Shown: positions 46,962 to 56,413, counted from the stretch's first letter. The stretch: DNA of 64,000 nucleotides from Streptomyces caniferus (GCF_009811555.1 NZ_BLIN01000002.1:1-64000), one strand, 5' to 3'. Notes: a model not told the origin generated them from the letters alone. Numbers and translations are program-made.

Positions 46962-47051
46962 TACCCAGCGGGGCGGATCTCCTGCTCTGCTGCACACCTC
47001 AGCGGACGGAACGACGGGCACGACGGTGCGACTGATGTTCCGATAGCTGTG

Positions 47052-47089
47052 CGCGTGGCCGCCGTCCCGGCCGGGACGGCGGCCACGCG
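47052..47089. terminator. 38-bp perfect palindrome downstream of the secreted-protein gene
   Basis: The 19-nt arm 47052-47070 pairs fully with 47071-47089 with no spacer (centre CCGG/CCGG; the RNA loop would be about 4 nt). It is likely the terminator of the small secreted-protein gene. The remaining 47090-47416 sequence shows no gene I can support. Confidence 0.85.
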
Positions 47090-47416
47090 GCGTGTTCACC
47101 GGGCCCCCGGGCCGCAGGAGGGCGTCGGCCCTTTCGGCGGCCGAGACCCCCGCGACATGCACGGGACGCACGAGACACACGTCATGACGACGGTGCCGAT
47201 GCGCCGGCCCCTGCGCCCCCGCGCGGGCCTGACGGTGCGACAGCCGTTCCGCGGCCGAGAGGAGACCGTCCGGAGGCAGTGGCATCGTTGCCGCCGCCTC
47301 CGTCACTTGACGCGAGCGGTCGCAGTGGGTTGCATACGCTGTGTGATCACGCACCGGGCTCCAACTGCCAGTTCCCGCCTGTCCCGTACGTACCAGCGGC
47401 CCTGGGGAGCTGCGCC

Positions 47417-49360
47417 GTGGACCCGGTGATCATCGTCGGGGCCGGCCCGGTCGGCCTCTCCCTCTCGCTCACCCTCGCCCGTCTCGGCGTGCCCAGCGTC
47501 GTCCTCGACGAGACCACCGGCCAGGAGGACACCCGGCCCGCCCGCACCGCCGTGCTCCGCCAGGACACCGCCGCCTTCGTGAGCCGGCTCGGCTGTGCCG
47601 ACATCCTGGAGACCGCCGGCACGCACTGGACGGCCTGGCGCACGATGCGCCGCCGGCGCCTGCTGGAACGCATCGCCTTCGCCCCGCAGACCCCGGACGG
47701 CGCGGCCGCCCCCGCCGCCGTCTCCCCGGTCCACCTCCCGCAGCATGCGCTCACCCGCGCCCTGCGCGCCGCCCTCGCCGACGAGAAGCTCGCCGAGGTC
47801 GTCACCGGCAGCCGGCTCGCCGACCTCGAACAGGACGAGCACGGCGTCAGCGCCCAGACCCGCGGGCCCAACGGAACGTGGTGGCGCGGGAGTTACCTCA
47901 TCGGCTGCGACGGCCCGCGCTCGACCGTCCGCAAGCTGCTGGACATCCGCTTCCCGGGCCGTACGGCCGTGGAACGGCATGCGGTGGCCGCGCTGCGCTG
48001 CGAGCTGCCCTGGCCCGGCGAGGCGCTGCTGCACCGCTCGCCGCCCCGGCACGGCGGCGGACCGGGCAACGAGGTTTCCGCCCGTCCGCTGGCCGATGGC
48101 CTGTGGCGGCTGGACTGGCTGCTGCCACCGGGACGCGAACTGGTCACCCCGGACGCCCTGGTCGCCCGGATCCGCGACTCGCTGGCCGGCTGGACCACCG
48201 AGTCCCCGGCGGACGCGGCCCGCACGGACGGCGGCGCAGCGCCCGCACGGGGACGCGGCCACGGGCGGTTGGTCCCGCCGTACGACCTCCTCGACACCGG
48301 CGTGCACACCGTTCACCACCGGCTGGCCCGGTGCTGGCGGCAGGGCCGCGCCTTCCTCGCCGGGGACGCCGCCCACCTGCTGGGCGCGCTCGGCACCCAG
48401 GGCCTGGACGAGGGGCTGCGGGACGCCGAGAACCTTGCCTGGAAGCTGGGCCTGGCCTGGCACCACGGGGCCTCCGAGGTACTGCTCGACAGCTACCAGG
48501 CCGAGCGCCGGGGCGCCGTCTCGGCCCGGCTGCGCGCCGCGGACCAGGCACTGCCACTACTGCGCGACGGCCGCTCGGCCCGCTGGCGGACCGTGCTCCC
48601 GGGGGCGGTGCGCGGCCGCAGCACCCTGCTGACCGATGGCCATCTGGGCCGCGGCCCGCTGGGGGCGCCGCCGGTGTACGCCCGTACCCCGCTCGCGCCG
48701 CCCACCGCCGAGGGCCCCGTCGTCGAGACGCCCCCCGGGGCGGCCGTCACCGACGTGCCGGTCACCGCCTCCGACGGCTCGGCGGTCCGGCTGCGCGACC
48801 GGCTCGGGAAGGGCCTCCTGGTGGTGCTGGTGGCGCCCGGCACCGGCGTCTGGGACCGGCGGCACTGGCAGTCGGCGGGACTGATGCCCCGGCTGACCGA
48901 GGCGGTCGACGCGCTGCCGATGGACGCCGAGATCCTGGTCACCGAGGCCTACCCCGGTGCGGCCGCCCACACCGTGCTGCTCGTACGGCCGGACGGCCAT
49001 CTGGTCACCACACTGTCCGGGGTCCGCCCGGCCGAGATGGCTGCCTGCGCGAACGCGGTACGGGGCAGGGCGTACGGCGGGGAGGACGGGCAGGAGCCGG
49101 GGTCCGGCCGGGCCCCGCGCACGGAAGGGGCCGGGGATTCCGCGGGGTCCCGGGACGGCGGCGACGGTGGAGCCGGGGGACGCGAGGCCAGGGGACGCGG
49201 GGCAGATCCGGGCGGGCCCGGGGCGGGCGGAACCGAGGCGGACGGAACCGCAGATTCCAGGTCCGGGGATGTCGGATCCGGGGGCACCGGAGGCGGGGAG
49301 GGCGGCCCCTCCGCTGTTGACCCTGTGCGAACGTCCATGTTTCACTCCGAGGGTGACTGA
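47417..49360 (+). CDS. FAD-dependent aromatic monooxygenase family protein with Gly-rich tail
   Basis: A class A flavoprotein hydroxylase of 647 residues. FAD-binding GAGPVGLSLSL is at residue ~8, the DG-type motif YLIGCDGPRSTVRKL lies near residue 165, and GRAFLAGDAAHLLGALGTQGLDEGLRDAENLAWKL near residue 315. A thioredoxin-like C-terminal domain follows (to ~554). The last ~93 residues are Gly/Asp/Ser/Ala low complexity, not part of the family. GTG 47417 is chosen because the Rossmann strand begins two residues later and GGGGAG lies upstream. Its stop overlaps the start of a leader peptide. The substrate is unknown. Confidence 0.88.
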   Translation: MDPVIIVGAGPVGLSLSLTLARLGVPSVVLDETTGQEDTRPARTAVLRQDTAAFVSRLGCADILETAGTHWTAWRTMRRRRLLERIAFAPQTPDGAAAPAAVSPVHLPQHALTRALRAALADEKLAEVVTGSRLADLEQDEHGVSAQTRGPNGTWWRGSYLIGCDGPRSTVRKLLDIRFPGRTAVERHAVAALRCELPWPGEALLHRSPPRHGGGPGNEVSARPLADGLWRLDWLLPPGRELVTPDALVARIRDSLAGWTTESPADAARTDGGAAPARGRGHGRLVPPYDLLDTGVHTVHHRLARCWRQGRAFLAGDAAHLLGALGTQGLDEGLRDAENLAWKLGLAWHHGASEVLLDSYQAERRGAVSARLRAADQALPLLRDGRSARWRTVLPGAVRGRSTLLTDGHLGRGPLGAPPVYARTPLAPPTAEGPVVETPPGAAVTDVPVTASDGSAVRLRDRLGKGLLVVLVAPGTGVWDRRHWQSAGLMPRLTEAVDALPMDAEILVTEAYPGAAAHTVLLVRPDGHLVTTLSGVRPAEMAACANAVRGRAYGGEDGQEPGSGRAPRTEGAGDSAGSRDGGDGGAGGREARGRGADPGGPGAGGTEADGTADSRSGDVGSGGTGGGEGGPSAVDPVRTSMFHSEGD

Positions 49361-49439
49361 TCACAGCTCGCGATTCTGGCGGAGGGTCCATCTCGACCTG
49401 CTCCGCTATGCGGGCTCCATGTGTCGTCCGTCCTGTTGA
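49353..49439 (+). CDS. Cysteine-containing leader peptide upstream of cysteine dioxygenase
   Basis: A 28-codon ORF begins at GTG 49353, inside the last codons of the monooxygenase gene, and ends in SMCRPSC-stop at 49439. The core RRVHLDLLRYAGSMCR fits the actinobacterial putative leader peptide pattern (RRHVDLLR..SAMCR) found before sulfur and cysteine genes, where cysteinyl-tRNA supply controls downstream expression. GAGG precedes the GTG. A GCGGC..CTGCC/GGCAG..GCCGC hairpin follows in 49440-49500, before the dioxygenase. Coding by attenuation is inferred, but the family match is strong. Confidence 0.82.
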   Translation: MTDHSSRFWRRVHLDLLRYAGSMCRPSC

Positions 49440-49515
49440 TCCGCATCTCCTTCCCCGCGCGGCCGCCTGCCCTTCCGGCAGCCGCGCCTCTTCGCGATCA
49501 CCCAGGACGGTTTCC

Positions 49516-50058
49516 GTGCCCGACGTACGCACCCCTGCGCAGCCTCGTCCCACCGGCCACGACGGTGGGCCCAGCGCCTCCGCGCTGCTCGACTTCGTCC
49601 GCCGCACCGCCGCGGACGCGGAACTCATCGCCTCGCTCCCGCTCGACCCCGAGGGCCGTACCTGGATCCGGCTGAACGGGCCGGGCGGCAGCGAGGCATG
49701 GCTGATCAGCTGGCCGCCCGGCACCGGCACCGGCTGGCACGATCACGGCGGCTCGCACGGCGCCTTCGCGACGGCCGCGGGTGAGCTGACGGAACAGTCG
49801 CTCACCGCGCAACTCCCCACCGAGGGCTGGAAGACCCTGGAGCTCGCCGACGGCGTGGACCGGGAGCGCAAGCTCAGCGACGGCGGCGGCCGGGCGTTCG
49901 GCCCGCACCATGTGCATCAGGTGCTCAACCTCTCCGGAGAGACCCATGCGGTGTCGGTGCACGCCTACTATCCGCCGCTGCCGTTGATGCGCCGCTACAG
50001 CCGCACCGGACCGGTGCTGCGGCTCGAAGCGGTCGAGCAGCCGGAGGAGTGGACATGA
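49516..50058 (+). CDS. Cysteine dioxygenase family protein
   Basis: A cupin Fe(II) enzyme of 180 residues oxidising cysteine thiol to sulfinate. Metal histidines are in WHDHGGSHGAF (residues ~75-85) and HHVHQVLN (~134). The GTG at 49516 follows AGGACGG. It lies between a Cys leader peptide and a rhodanese gene that it overlaps by 4 nt (ATGA at 50055), so the three act in cysteine/sulfane-sulfur metabolism. The related mercaptopropionate dioxygenases cannot be excluded. Confidence 0.92.
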   Translation: MPDVRTPAQPRPTGHDGGPSASALLDFVRRTAADAELIASLPLDPEGRTWIRLNGPGGSEAWLISWPPGTGTGWHDHGGSHGAFATAAGELTEQSLTAQLPTEGWKTLELADGVDRERKLSDGGGRAFGPHHVHQVLNLSGETHAVSVHAYYPPLPLMRRYSRTGPVLRLEAVEQPEEWT

Positions 50059-50432
50059 GCGCGGTCGACGAGCTGCTGGATCGGGCCCGGCGCGAGCTGG
50101 GGCACCGGGTGGGTCCTCGGGAGGCCGCCGGCGTCCAGGCGGCCGGTGGACTGCTGGTGGACATCCGCTACGCGGAGCTGAGGGAGCGCGACGGCCTCAT
50201 CCCCGGTGCGCTGATCGTGGAGCGCAACGAGCTGGAGTGGCGACTCGACCCGACGGGTGAGCACCGCGCTCCGGAAGCGACCCATCACGACCTGCCGGTC
50301 GTCGTCGTCTGCAACGAGGGCTACGCATCCAGCCTCGCGGCACTCTCGCTCCGCGCATTGGGCCTGCACCGGGCCACCGACCTGGAGGGCGGTTTCCAGG
50401 CTTGGCGCAGCGCGGGGTTGCCGGTGGGGTGA
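50055..50432 (+). CDS. Rhodanese-like sulfurtransferase
   Basis: A 125-residue single-domain rhodanese. The substrate loop CNEGYASS carries the catalytic cysteine, preceded by VVVVCNEG, and ends GFQAWRSAGLPVG. The family DIR motif is LLVDIRYAELRERDGLIPGA. GGAGGAG at 50042-50048 supports ATG 50055, which overlaps the dioxygenase stop by 4 nt. A sulfur-transfer role next to cysteine oxidation is expected. Confidence 0.93.
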   Translation: MSAVDELLDRARRELGHRVGPREAAGVQAAGGLLVDIRYAELRERDGLIPGALIVERNELEWRLDPTGEHRAPEATHHDLPVVVVCNEGYASSLAALSLRALGLHRATDLEGGFQAWRSAGLPVG

Positions 50433-50552
50433 GGGGCGATGGGGGGAGAGGCGGGCAGGGGGATGAGAGGGCGCGAGATGGGGTGGGGCTGAGGTGGGCG
50501 TCGGCTTCGCTGCCCCCCGGCCCCGCCCCGCCCCTCCCCCACCCACCCCGCA
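50424..50552. repeat. Polypurine tract followed by polypyrimidine tract after the rhodanese gene
   Basis: A G-rich stretch (50424-50498, several runs of four or more G) is followed by a C-rich one (50512-50552). The first part has the run pattern of a possible G-quadruplex. The two could pair imperfectly. Confidence 0.6.
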
Positions 50553-50581
50553 TTCCAGCCATGGCGCGGCTCGGCAGCGAC

Positions 50582-50617
50582 GTCGACATCAACGTCAACG
50601 TCAACGTCAACGTCAAC
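50582..50617. repeat. GTCAAC hexamer microsatellite
   Basis: Four perfect GTCAAC units (50594-50617), preceded by the variants GTCGAC and ATCAAC, lie in the non-coding gap. On both strands the translation alternates Val with Asn or Asp, which argues for DNA expansion rather than coding. Confidence 0.85.
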
Positions 50618-50845
50618 CGCAGCGTCGAGTGCCACGGCTCGCAGCCACGCGACCCGCTCCACGCCCGTGGTGCCCGGCTACGACACCCGGGATGCCCGAC
50701 CCTGGCCGCGTGAGGTCCGAGGCCGGCGCCATGACGCGCGGCCGCTGACGCCGTGATGCCCGGCTCCACCCTTACGGCGCGCAAGTGATCCCCCGAGGGT
50801 CAGCTCCGCCTCGTCGCGCAGGCCTGCCCCGGGACGGTCGACCTC

Positions 50846-50968
50846 ACCCTCACAGTGCACGCAACTGCTCGGCGACGGCCGGCCCCACCCTCACAGTGCA
50901 CGCAACTGCTCGGCGACGGCCGGCCCCACCCTCACCGTGCGCGCAACTGCCCCGCGACGGCCGGCCCA
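50846..50968. repeat. 41-bp tandem repeat array
   Basis: Two near-identical 41-nt units (50846-50886, 50887-50927) are followed by a diverged third (50928-50968), with more decayed traces on both sides (CGGGACGGTCGACCTCACC before, ACGGTCGG after). Period 41 is not a multiple of three and the units abut with no spacers. The whole 50433-51304 gap has no gene I can support. Confidence 0.85.
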
Positions 50969-51304
50969 CACGCGTACCTGCCCCCGCGACGGTCGGTTCC
51001 GCATTCCTTCAAAGCATGTATGCCTGCCGCCCCGATGGCCGACTCCGCCCCATGGCACGCATGCCTTCTTCTCCCCCGGCGGTAGCCAGCCCCCGCAGCA
51101 CGCAAGCCCCCCCGTGCTGCCCGGCTCCGTTTCCGCGGCGGGCTCGATCGGCCGGCACAGTGTCCGGCCCCAGCACCGCAGCCTCCGGGACCGGGCCGCC
51201 GACCGCTGCGTCCGGCCCCGCCGCCACAGCAAGCCCGCATCGGTCGCCGCCGCGCCGACTCGGCATCCGCGGTGCCCGCACGGCTGCCGTGCCTGCCGGC
51301 TTCC

Positions 51305-51961
51305 TCACATCCCCGGCTGATAGTGCTGATCCAGAAGTTCCGGATCCTCGCCTTCCTCCTCGAGGGCTCGTTTGACGACCCTGAGGGCGAGGCCCTCCGG
51401 GTAGCCCTTGCGGGCCAGCATTCCGGCCAGCCGGCGCAGGCGCTTTTCGCGGTCCAGGCCTCGGGTGGAGCGCAGTTTGCGGTCGACCAGTTCGCGGGCG
51501 GTGGACTCCTCCTGTTCGGAGTCGAGCCGGCCGACCGCCTCGTCGATGAGGGCGGAGTCCACACCCTTGGTGCGGAGTTCACGGGCCAGGGCGCGGCGGG
51601 CCAGGCCGCGGCCGTGGTGGCGGGACTCCACCCAGGCGTCGGCGAAGGCCGCGTCATCGATCAGTCCGACGTCCTCGAACCGGGAGAGCACCTCCTCCGC
51701 GACCTCCTCGGGGATGTCCCGTCGGCGCAGGGCGTCCCCGAGCTGTTTGCGCGTACGGGGGCTCCCGGTGAGCAGGCGCAGGCAGATGGCCCGTGCCTGC
51801 TCTTCGGGTGTACGCGGTGGTCCCGACTCGGCCCTCGACGTGTCGGGACCACCGCTGTTCTCCCGGCCATGACGGCCCCTGCGGCCATGACGGGTCTCGG
51901 CGTCGCCGGCAGCGCTGGTGGTGTCGTCCTCGCTGCCCGGCCATTCCGTTCGCCGCGTCAT
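51305..51961 (-). CDS. recX: RecA regulatory protein RecX
   Basis: RecX caps RecA filaments. The 218-residue protein has an N-terminal low-complexity extension (~45 residues, Arg/Gly/Ser), then the three-helix RecX repeats (ICLRLLTGSPRTRKQLGDALRRRDIPEE, VSRFEDVGLIDDAAFADAWVESRHH-type). ATG 51961 is only 6 nt downstream of the recA stop, so recA-recX form one transcript. Confidence 0.95.
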   Translation of the reverse strand: MTRRTEWPGSEDDTTSAAGDAETRHGRRGRHGRENSGGPDTSRAESGPPRTPEEQARAICLRLLTGSPRTRKQLGDALRRRDIPEEVAEEVLSRFEDVGLIDDAAFADAWVESRHHGRGLARRALARELRTKGVDSALIDEAVGRLDSEQEESTARELVDRKLRSTRGLDREKRLRRLAGMLARKGYPEGLALRVVKRALEEEGEDPELLDQHYQPGM

Positions 51962-51967
51962 GGCGGG

Positions 51968-53089
<1,122 letters not shown>

Positions 53090-53225
53090 GGGTTCCACCC
53101 GATTTGCTTGAGTCGATCGCTTCACGTCCATGACGCTAACGCCTGCCACTGACAATGCGCCCGGACCCGGCCCCGGCCTGTGGATAACTCCCCGAAAAGC
53201 CCGAGGACACAGGTCGGATCTCCCA

Positions 53226-53254
53226 TAAGAATGGATGTTCGATTTTGGTGTCAA
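53226..53254 (-). promoter_or_regulatory. recA promoter with internal SOS box
   Basis: On the minus strand a perfect -35 TTGACA (53249-53254) is followed ~17-18 nt later by TTCTTAT. Between them sits CGAACATCCATTC (53229-53241), the GAAC-N4-type LexA box known upstream of Streptomyces recA. LexA bound there would block RNA polymerase. The start of recA is ~137 nt downstream. Confidence 0.8.
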
Positions 53255-53325
53255 GCGACACCGCTCGCGTCGCCGACGGGTTGCCGGGCGGCCCTGCGCC
53301 CTCGGCCGTGCGCCGCGGTCCGGGG

Positions 53326-53351
53326 CCGCTGACCCCGCGCAGGGTCAGCGG
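53326..53351 (-). terminator. Hairpin overlapping the AI-2E gene stop
   Basis: CCGCTGACCC (53326-53335) pairs with GGGTCAGCGG (53342-53351) around a 6-nt loop. The right arm includes the AI-2E stop codon, so it ends that transcript ahead of the recA promoter region. Confidence 0.65.
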
Positions 53352-54649
53352 ACGCTCTCCCCGTCCTCCTCGACGCCGCCGGTCGCCTTCCGGTCCTCCA
53401 GCGGGGCCGACGGCTGTGCGTCGTGCAAGGTCCGCCGGACGCGGGCCAGCATCCGGGCGCCGCGCGGCCGCCTGCCATGGACCCGCAGGTCGTCGGTGAC
53501 CTCGTACCGCTTGACGTAGGCACCGAGGAACGCCTGCAGCGTCGCCGTGGCCGGGATCGCGATCAGTGCGCCCACCGCGCCCATCAGGGCCGTGCCGGCG
53601 ACGACCGAGCCGAAGGCGACGGCGGGATGGATGTCCACCGTCTTGGCGGTGATCCGCGGCTGCAGGAGGTAGTTCTCGAACTGCTGGTAGATCACCACGA
53701 AACCGAAGACCCACAGGGCGTACCAGGGGTCGACGGTGAAGGCGATCAGGATGGGCAGTGCGCCCGCGAGGTAGGTGCCTATGGTCGGGATGAACTGGGA
53801 GACCAGGCCCACCCACATGCCCAGTGCCGGGGCGTAGGGCACTTCCAGGATCTGCAGCAGGACATAGTGCGCCATGCCGGAGATCAGCGCCATCAGGCCG
53901 CGCGAGTAGAGATAACCGCCGGTCTTGGCGACCGCGATCTCCCAGGCGCGCAGCACCTCCGCCTGGCGGTGCGGCGGAAGCACGGAGCACAGGGCGCGGC
54001 GCAGCCGGGGGCCGTCGGCCGCGAAGTAGAACGAGAACAGCGCCACCGTCAGAAGGTTGAACAGGCTGCCCAGCACCGTCGCGGAGACGGCCAGGACGTT
54101 GTTGGCGCTGTCCTGGACGTACTTCTGCAGCCAGTCGGACTTGAGCAGGTTGTTCTGCACCTCGACCCGCGAGAGGTGGGTGTGCAGGGTGCTGTTGATC
54201 CAGCTGATGACGGAGTCCAGATACTGCGGGAACTCCTCCACCATGTTGGCGATCTGGCCGGCGAGCATGGAGCCCAGGAGGGCGAAGAAGCCGGCCGCGG
54301 CGCCGAGGATGCTCACGAAGACCAGACCCGTGGCCAGCCCGCGCCGCATGCCCCTGGCCGCCATCCAGTCGACGGCCGGTTCGACGGCCAGTGCCAGGAA
54401 GAACGCGATCAGCACCTTCAGCAGCAGGGTGATCAGCTGGTGGAATCCCCAGGTGGCGAGCTGGAAACAGGCCACCAGGGCGAGCGCGAGCACCATGGCG
54501 CGCGGCAGCCAGCGCGGCATCCGCGCATCGGACCGGTCCTCGGGCCGAACCTCGGACCGGCCGGGCCGGTCCTCGGAGCGTGGCACATCGTTGCTGGTGA
54601 TCTCATCTGACTCGGGCACGGAGCCAAGTGTCGCGCACGGCTGCGACAT
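53345..54649 (-). CDS. AI-2E family (PF01594-type) membrane protein
   Basis: A 434-residue polytopic protein with about eight hydrophobic segments: VLALALVACFQLATWG, LLLKVLIAFFLALAVEPAVDWMA, GLVFVSILGAAAGFFALLG, LLTVALFSFYFAADGPRL, the signature FIPTIGTYLAGALPILIAF and YQQFENYLLQPRI. The N-terminal ~40 residues are charged (SEDRPGRSEVRPEDR). Transport of an autoinducer is not implied by the name; many members are of unknown substrate. The ATG at 54649 (AGGA 8 nt upstream) is preferred; GTG 54619 is an alternative. It follows DUF3046. Confidence 0.88.
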   Translation of the reverse strand: MSQPCATLGSVPESDEITSNDVPRSEDRPGRSEVRPEDRSDARMPRWLPRAMVLALALVACFQLATWGFHQLITLLLKVLIAFFLALAVEPAVDWMAARGMRRGLATGLVFVSILGAAAGFFALLGSMLAGQIANMVEEFPQYLDSVISWINSTLHTHLSRVEVQNNLLKSDWLQKYVQDSANNVLAVSATVLGSLFNLLTVALFSFYFAADGPRLRRALCSVLPPHRQAEVLRAWEIAVAKTGGYLYSRGLMALISGMAHYVLLQILEVPYAPALGMWVGLVSQFIPTIGTYLAGALPILIAFTVDPWYALWVFGFVVIYQQFENYLLQPRITAKTVDIHPAVAFGSVVAGTALMGAVGALIAIPATATLQAFLGAYVKRYEVTDDLRVHGRRPRGARMLARVRRTLHDAQPSAPLEDRKATGGVEEDGESVR

Positions 54650-54735
54650 CCCAGGTCCTGGCCCGTGCGCCGACCGGTGACACCCGCCCGCCGGGGCCGC
54701 TTCCTCCCAGGTCAGAGCGCTGCTCCCGGCCCCAC

Positions 54736-54930
54736 TCAGCGCTTTTCCGGTGGTACGTCCATCACCGAGCAGACCACCTGCCACACCTCTTTGGCGCTCC
54801 ATCCCGCGTCCAGCGCCTCGTGCACGGTCCGGCCGCCCAGGCCTGCCATCACATGATCGCGCGCGAACGAGTCGGCATACGCCGCCCCGAAGTGATCAGC
54901 CATCCGCTGCCAGAAGATCGTCAACCGCAT
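54736..54930 (-). CDS. DUF3046 protein
   Basis: A 64-residue protein, MRLTIFWQRMADHFGAAYA to MDVPPEKR, matching the short actinobacterial DUF3046 family found near recA. The motif FARDHVMAGLGGRTVHEALDAG is recognisable. GGAGCGGAA lies before ATG 54930. The function is unknown. Confidence 0.88.
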   Translation of the reverse strand: MRLTIFWQRMADHFGAAYADSFARDHVMAGLGGRTVHEALDAGWSAKEVWQVVCSVMDVPPEKR

Positions 54931-55170
54931 GAGTTCCGCTCCGTACCCACTCTGACCTGCATGTTCCCTGCCCACACGCCCAGCCCGCCCCGCAGGGCGA
55001 TTCCAGCGAGTGCGCCTCCCTGTGGACTCAAGCATCCATGGCGGCGCGAACTGGTGCGCCCCCTCACGCATGACGCATGGGGAGAAACGCAGAGTGCAGA
55101 GTAAGGCCGGGCGCCGCGCCGGGGCCGACAGTCGGGGGGATCGCGGCGTCCGGAGCACGGAGATCTCCGG

Positions 55171-55326
55171 CACGACACGGCACGGCACGGCACGCAACGG
55201 GCGGTCGGGGAGCGAAGCGGCGGCGACGACGACAGCTGCAACGACATGAGAAATGATCGCCGAATCCTCGGAATCCCAAAACCCTGAAGTCCCGAAGTTC
55301 CGCAGTCCCGAAGTCCCGAAGTCCCG
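55171..55326. repeat. Short tandem repeats in the gap downstream of the DUF3046 promoter
   Basis: A (CGGCA)n-like stretch lies around 55171-55199. A run of AAGTCCCG-type units (55286-55326, five imperfect copies with period about 8-9) follows. The 54931-55532 gap is otherwise without a supportable gene except the terminator at 55465. Confidence 0.7.
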
Positions 55327-55464
55327 CTGGCGAGAAAAGATCCCTTCCGGACACGAATACGGAACCGGCCCCGGCCCCGGATAGCGACGCACGCCCGGAT
55401 TTCGCGTACGGGCCTTCCCGACTCTCCCCCCAGATTCCCGCCCCCCACGCAGAAGAGCCCCTCA

Positions 55465-55510
55465 CGCACGGGTGGGGACCGGATACCGAGTTCCGGTCCC
55501 CACCCGTGCG
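55465..55510 (-). terminator. Terminator of the small hydrophobic protein gene
   Basis: A perfect 19-bp stem (55465-55483 with 55492-55510) with an 8-nt loop, just past the stop of the 55533-55703 gene. Confidence 0.85.
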
Positions 55511-55532
55511 ATGAGGATGACGCGCGCTAAAT

Positions 55533-55703
55533 TCACCAGCGATACCACCGGCCCCGCTTGCCGCCGGCGCCTGCGGAGCGCAGGACGAATCCCAGCAGCC
55601 ACACGGCGAGCACGATGACCGCCACGATCCACAGGGCCTTCAGGGCGAACCCGGCGCCGAAGAGAAGCAGTGCGAGAAGGAGTACGAGAAGAAGGGGAAC
55701 CAT
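55533..55703 (-). CDS. Small hydrophobic membrane protein
   Basis: A 56-residue protein that is almost wholly two membrane helices (VPLLLVLLLALLLFGAGFAL, LWIVAVIVLAVWLLGFVLR) with a basic C-terminal tail (GGKRGRWYRW). GGAGG 9 nt before ATG 55703 fixes the start; an ATG seven codons upstream overlaps that ribosome binding site. This type of two-helix peptide is common in Streptomyces stress regulons, but no function is known. Confidence 0.72.
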   Translation of the reverse strand: MVPLLLVLLLALLLFGAGFALKALWIVAVIVLAVWLLGFVLRSAGAGGKRGRWYRW

Positions 55704-55985
55704 AGTTATCAACCTCCGAGGCATCGTGTGCCCCGCGGAATTCCCGTCAACCTCTCGAATTTATGCGTTTCTTACTCGAATCCCGGGGCACCAGGACAGA
55801 TTCGCCGGAGGCGCGATCCATGGGCCGGACAGGCCTCTGCACCGCCCTTCGCGCAGCATCCGCCGCGGGCCCGATTTCCCCTGGGAATACGGGTTGTGGA
55901 GTGCCGTGAGCGGTTCAGGGCCGCGGCCGGGCCGCCGTCCGAGGGATCACACCCCCTGCGTACGGGGCGGCGGCCCACCCACCCG

Positions 55986-56252
55986 CTAGAGGTGCCAGCT
56001 GAGCGTCCCGCTGTGGGAGGACAGCACCACGAGCAGCACGATGTCGAGGGCGCCGAACGCCAGGCCCAGACAGGCGCGGAGGCGTCGGACGGTTCCCCGG
56101 TAGAGGGACGCGGCGCCGAAGAACAGGGCGCACGGGCCGAGGACGATGTTGAAGACCAGGACACCCAGCAGCCCGCAGACGAACGCGGCGACGGCCATGC
56201 GGTCGGCCTGGGGGTGCGGTCCGGTCCTGACCGGTATCCGGGCGGAGGTCAT
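55986..56252 (-). CDS. Small two-helix membrane protein (DUF4190-like)
   Basis: An 88-residue protein. MAVAAFVCGLLGVLVFNIVLGPCALFFGAASLYRG has the small-helix, Gly-rich style of DUF4190, then a second helix LGLAFGALDIVLLVVL. ATG 56252 overlaps the upstream gene stop by 4 nt (ATGA), so the two are translationally coupled. Confidence 0.78.
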   Translation of the reverse strand: MTSARIPVRTGPHPQADRMAVAAFVCGLLGVLVFNIVLGPCALFFGAASLYRGTVRRLRACLGLAFGALDIVLLVVLSSHSGTLSWHL

Positions 56253-56413
56253 CGGCCGCCTCCCTTCGCCGCCTTACGGCGTTCTTTGGTGAAGAAGACC
56301 ACCAGCCAGGCCAGGATGGCGAGACCGGCGACGACGGTGACGGGTACGGGGACGTGGCCCGCGGTCCCCATCAGCACTCCGAAGAGGAACAGCGCTACGA
56401 CCAGGAAGAGCAT
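56249..56413 (-). CDS. Small membrane protein
   Basis: A 54-residue protein with two helices (MLFLVVALFLFGVLMGTAG, VPVTVVAGLAILAWLVVFF) and a charged tail (TKERRKAAKGGGR). AAAGG six nt before ATG 56413 sets the start. First gene of a coupled pair with the DUF4190-like gene. Confidence 0.7.
   Translation of the reverse strand: MLFLVVALFLFGVLMGTAGHVPVPVTVVAGLAILAWLVVFFTKERRKAAKGGGR

Noticed and set aside
50846-50968. A CRISPR array
   Set aside because: The 41-bp units abut directly with no spacers, the copies diverge, and there are no cas genes.
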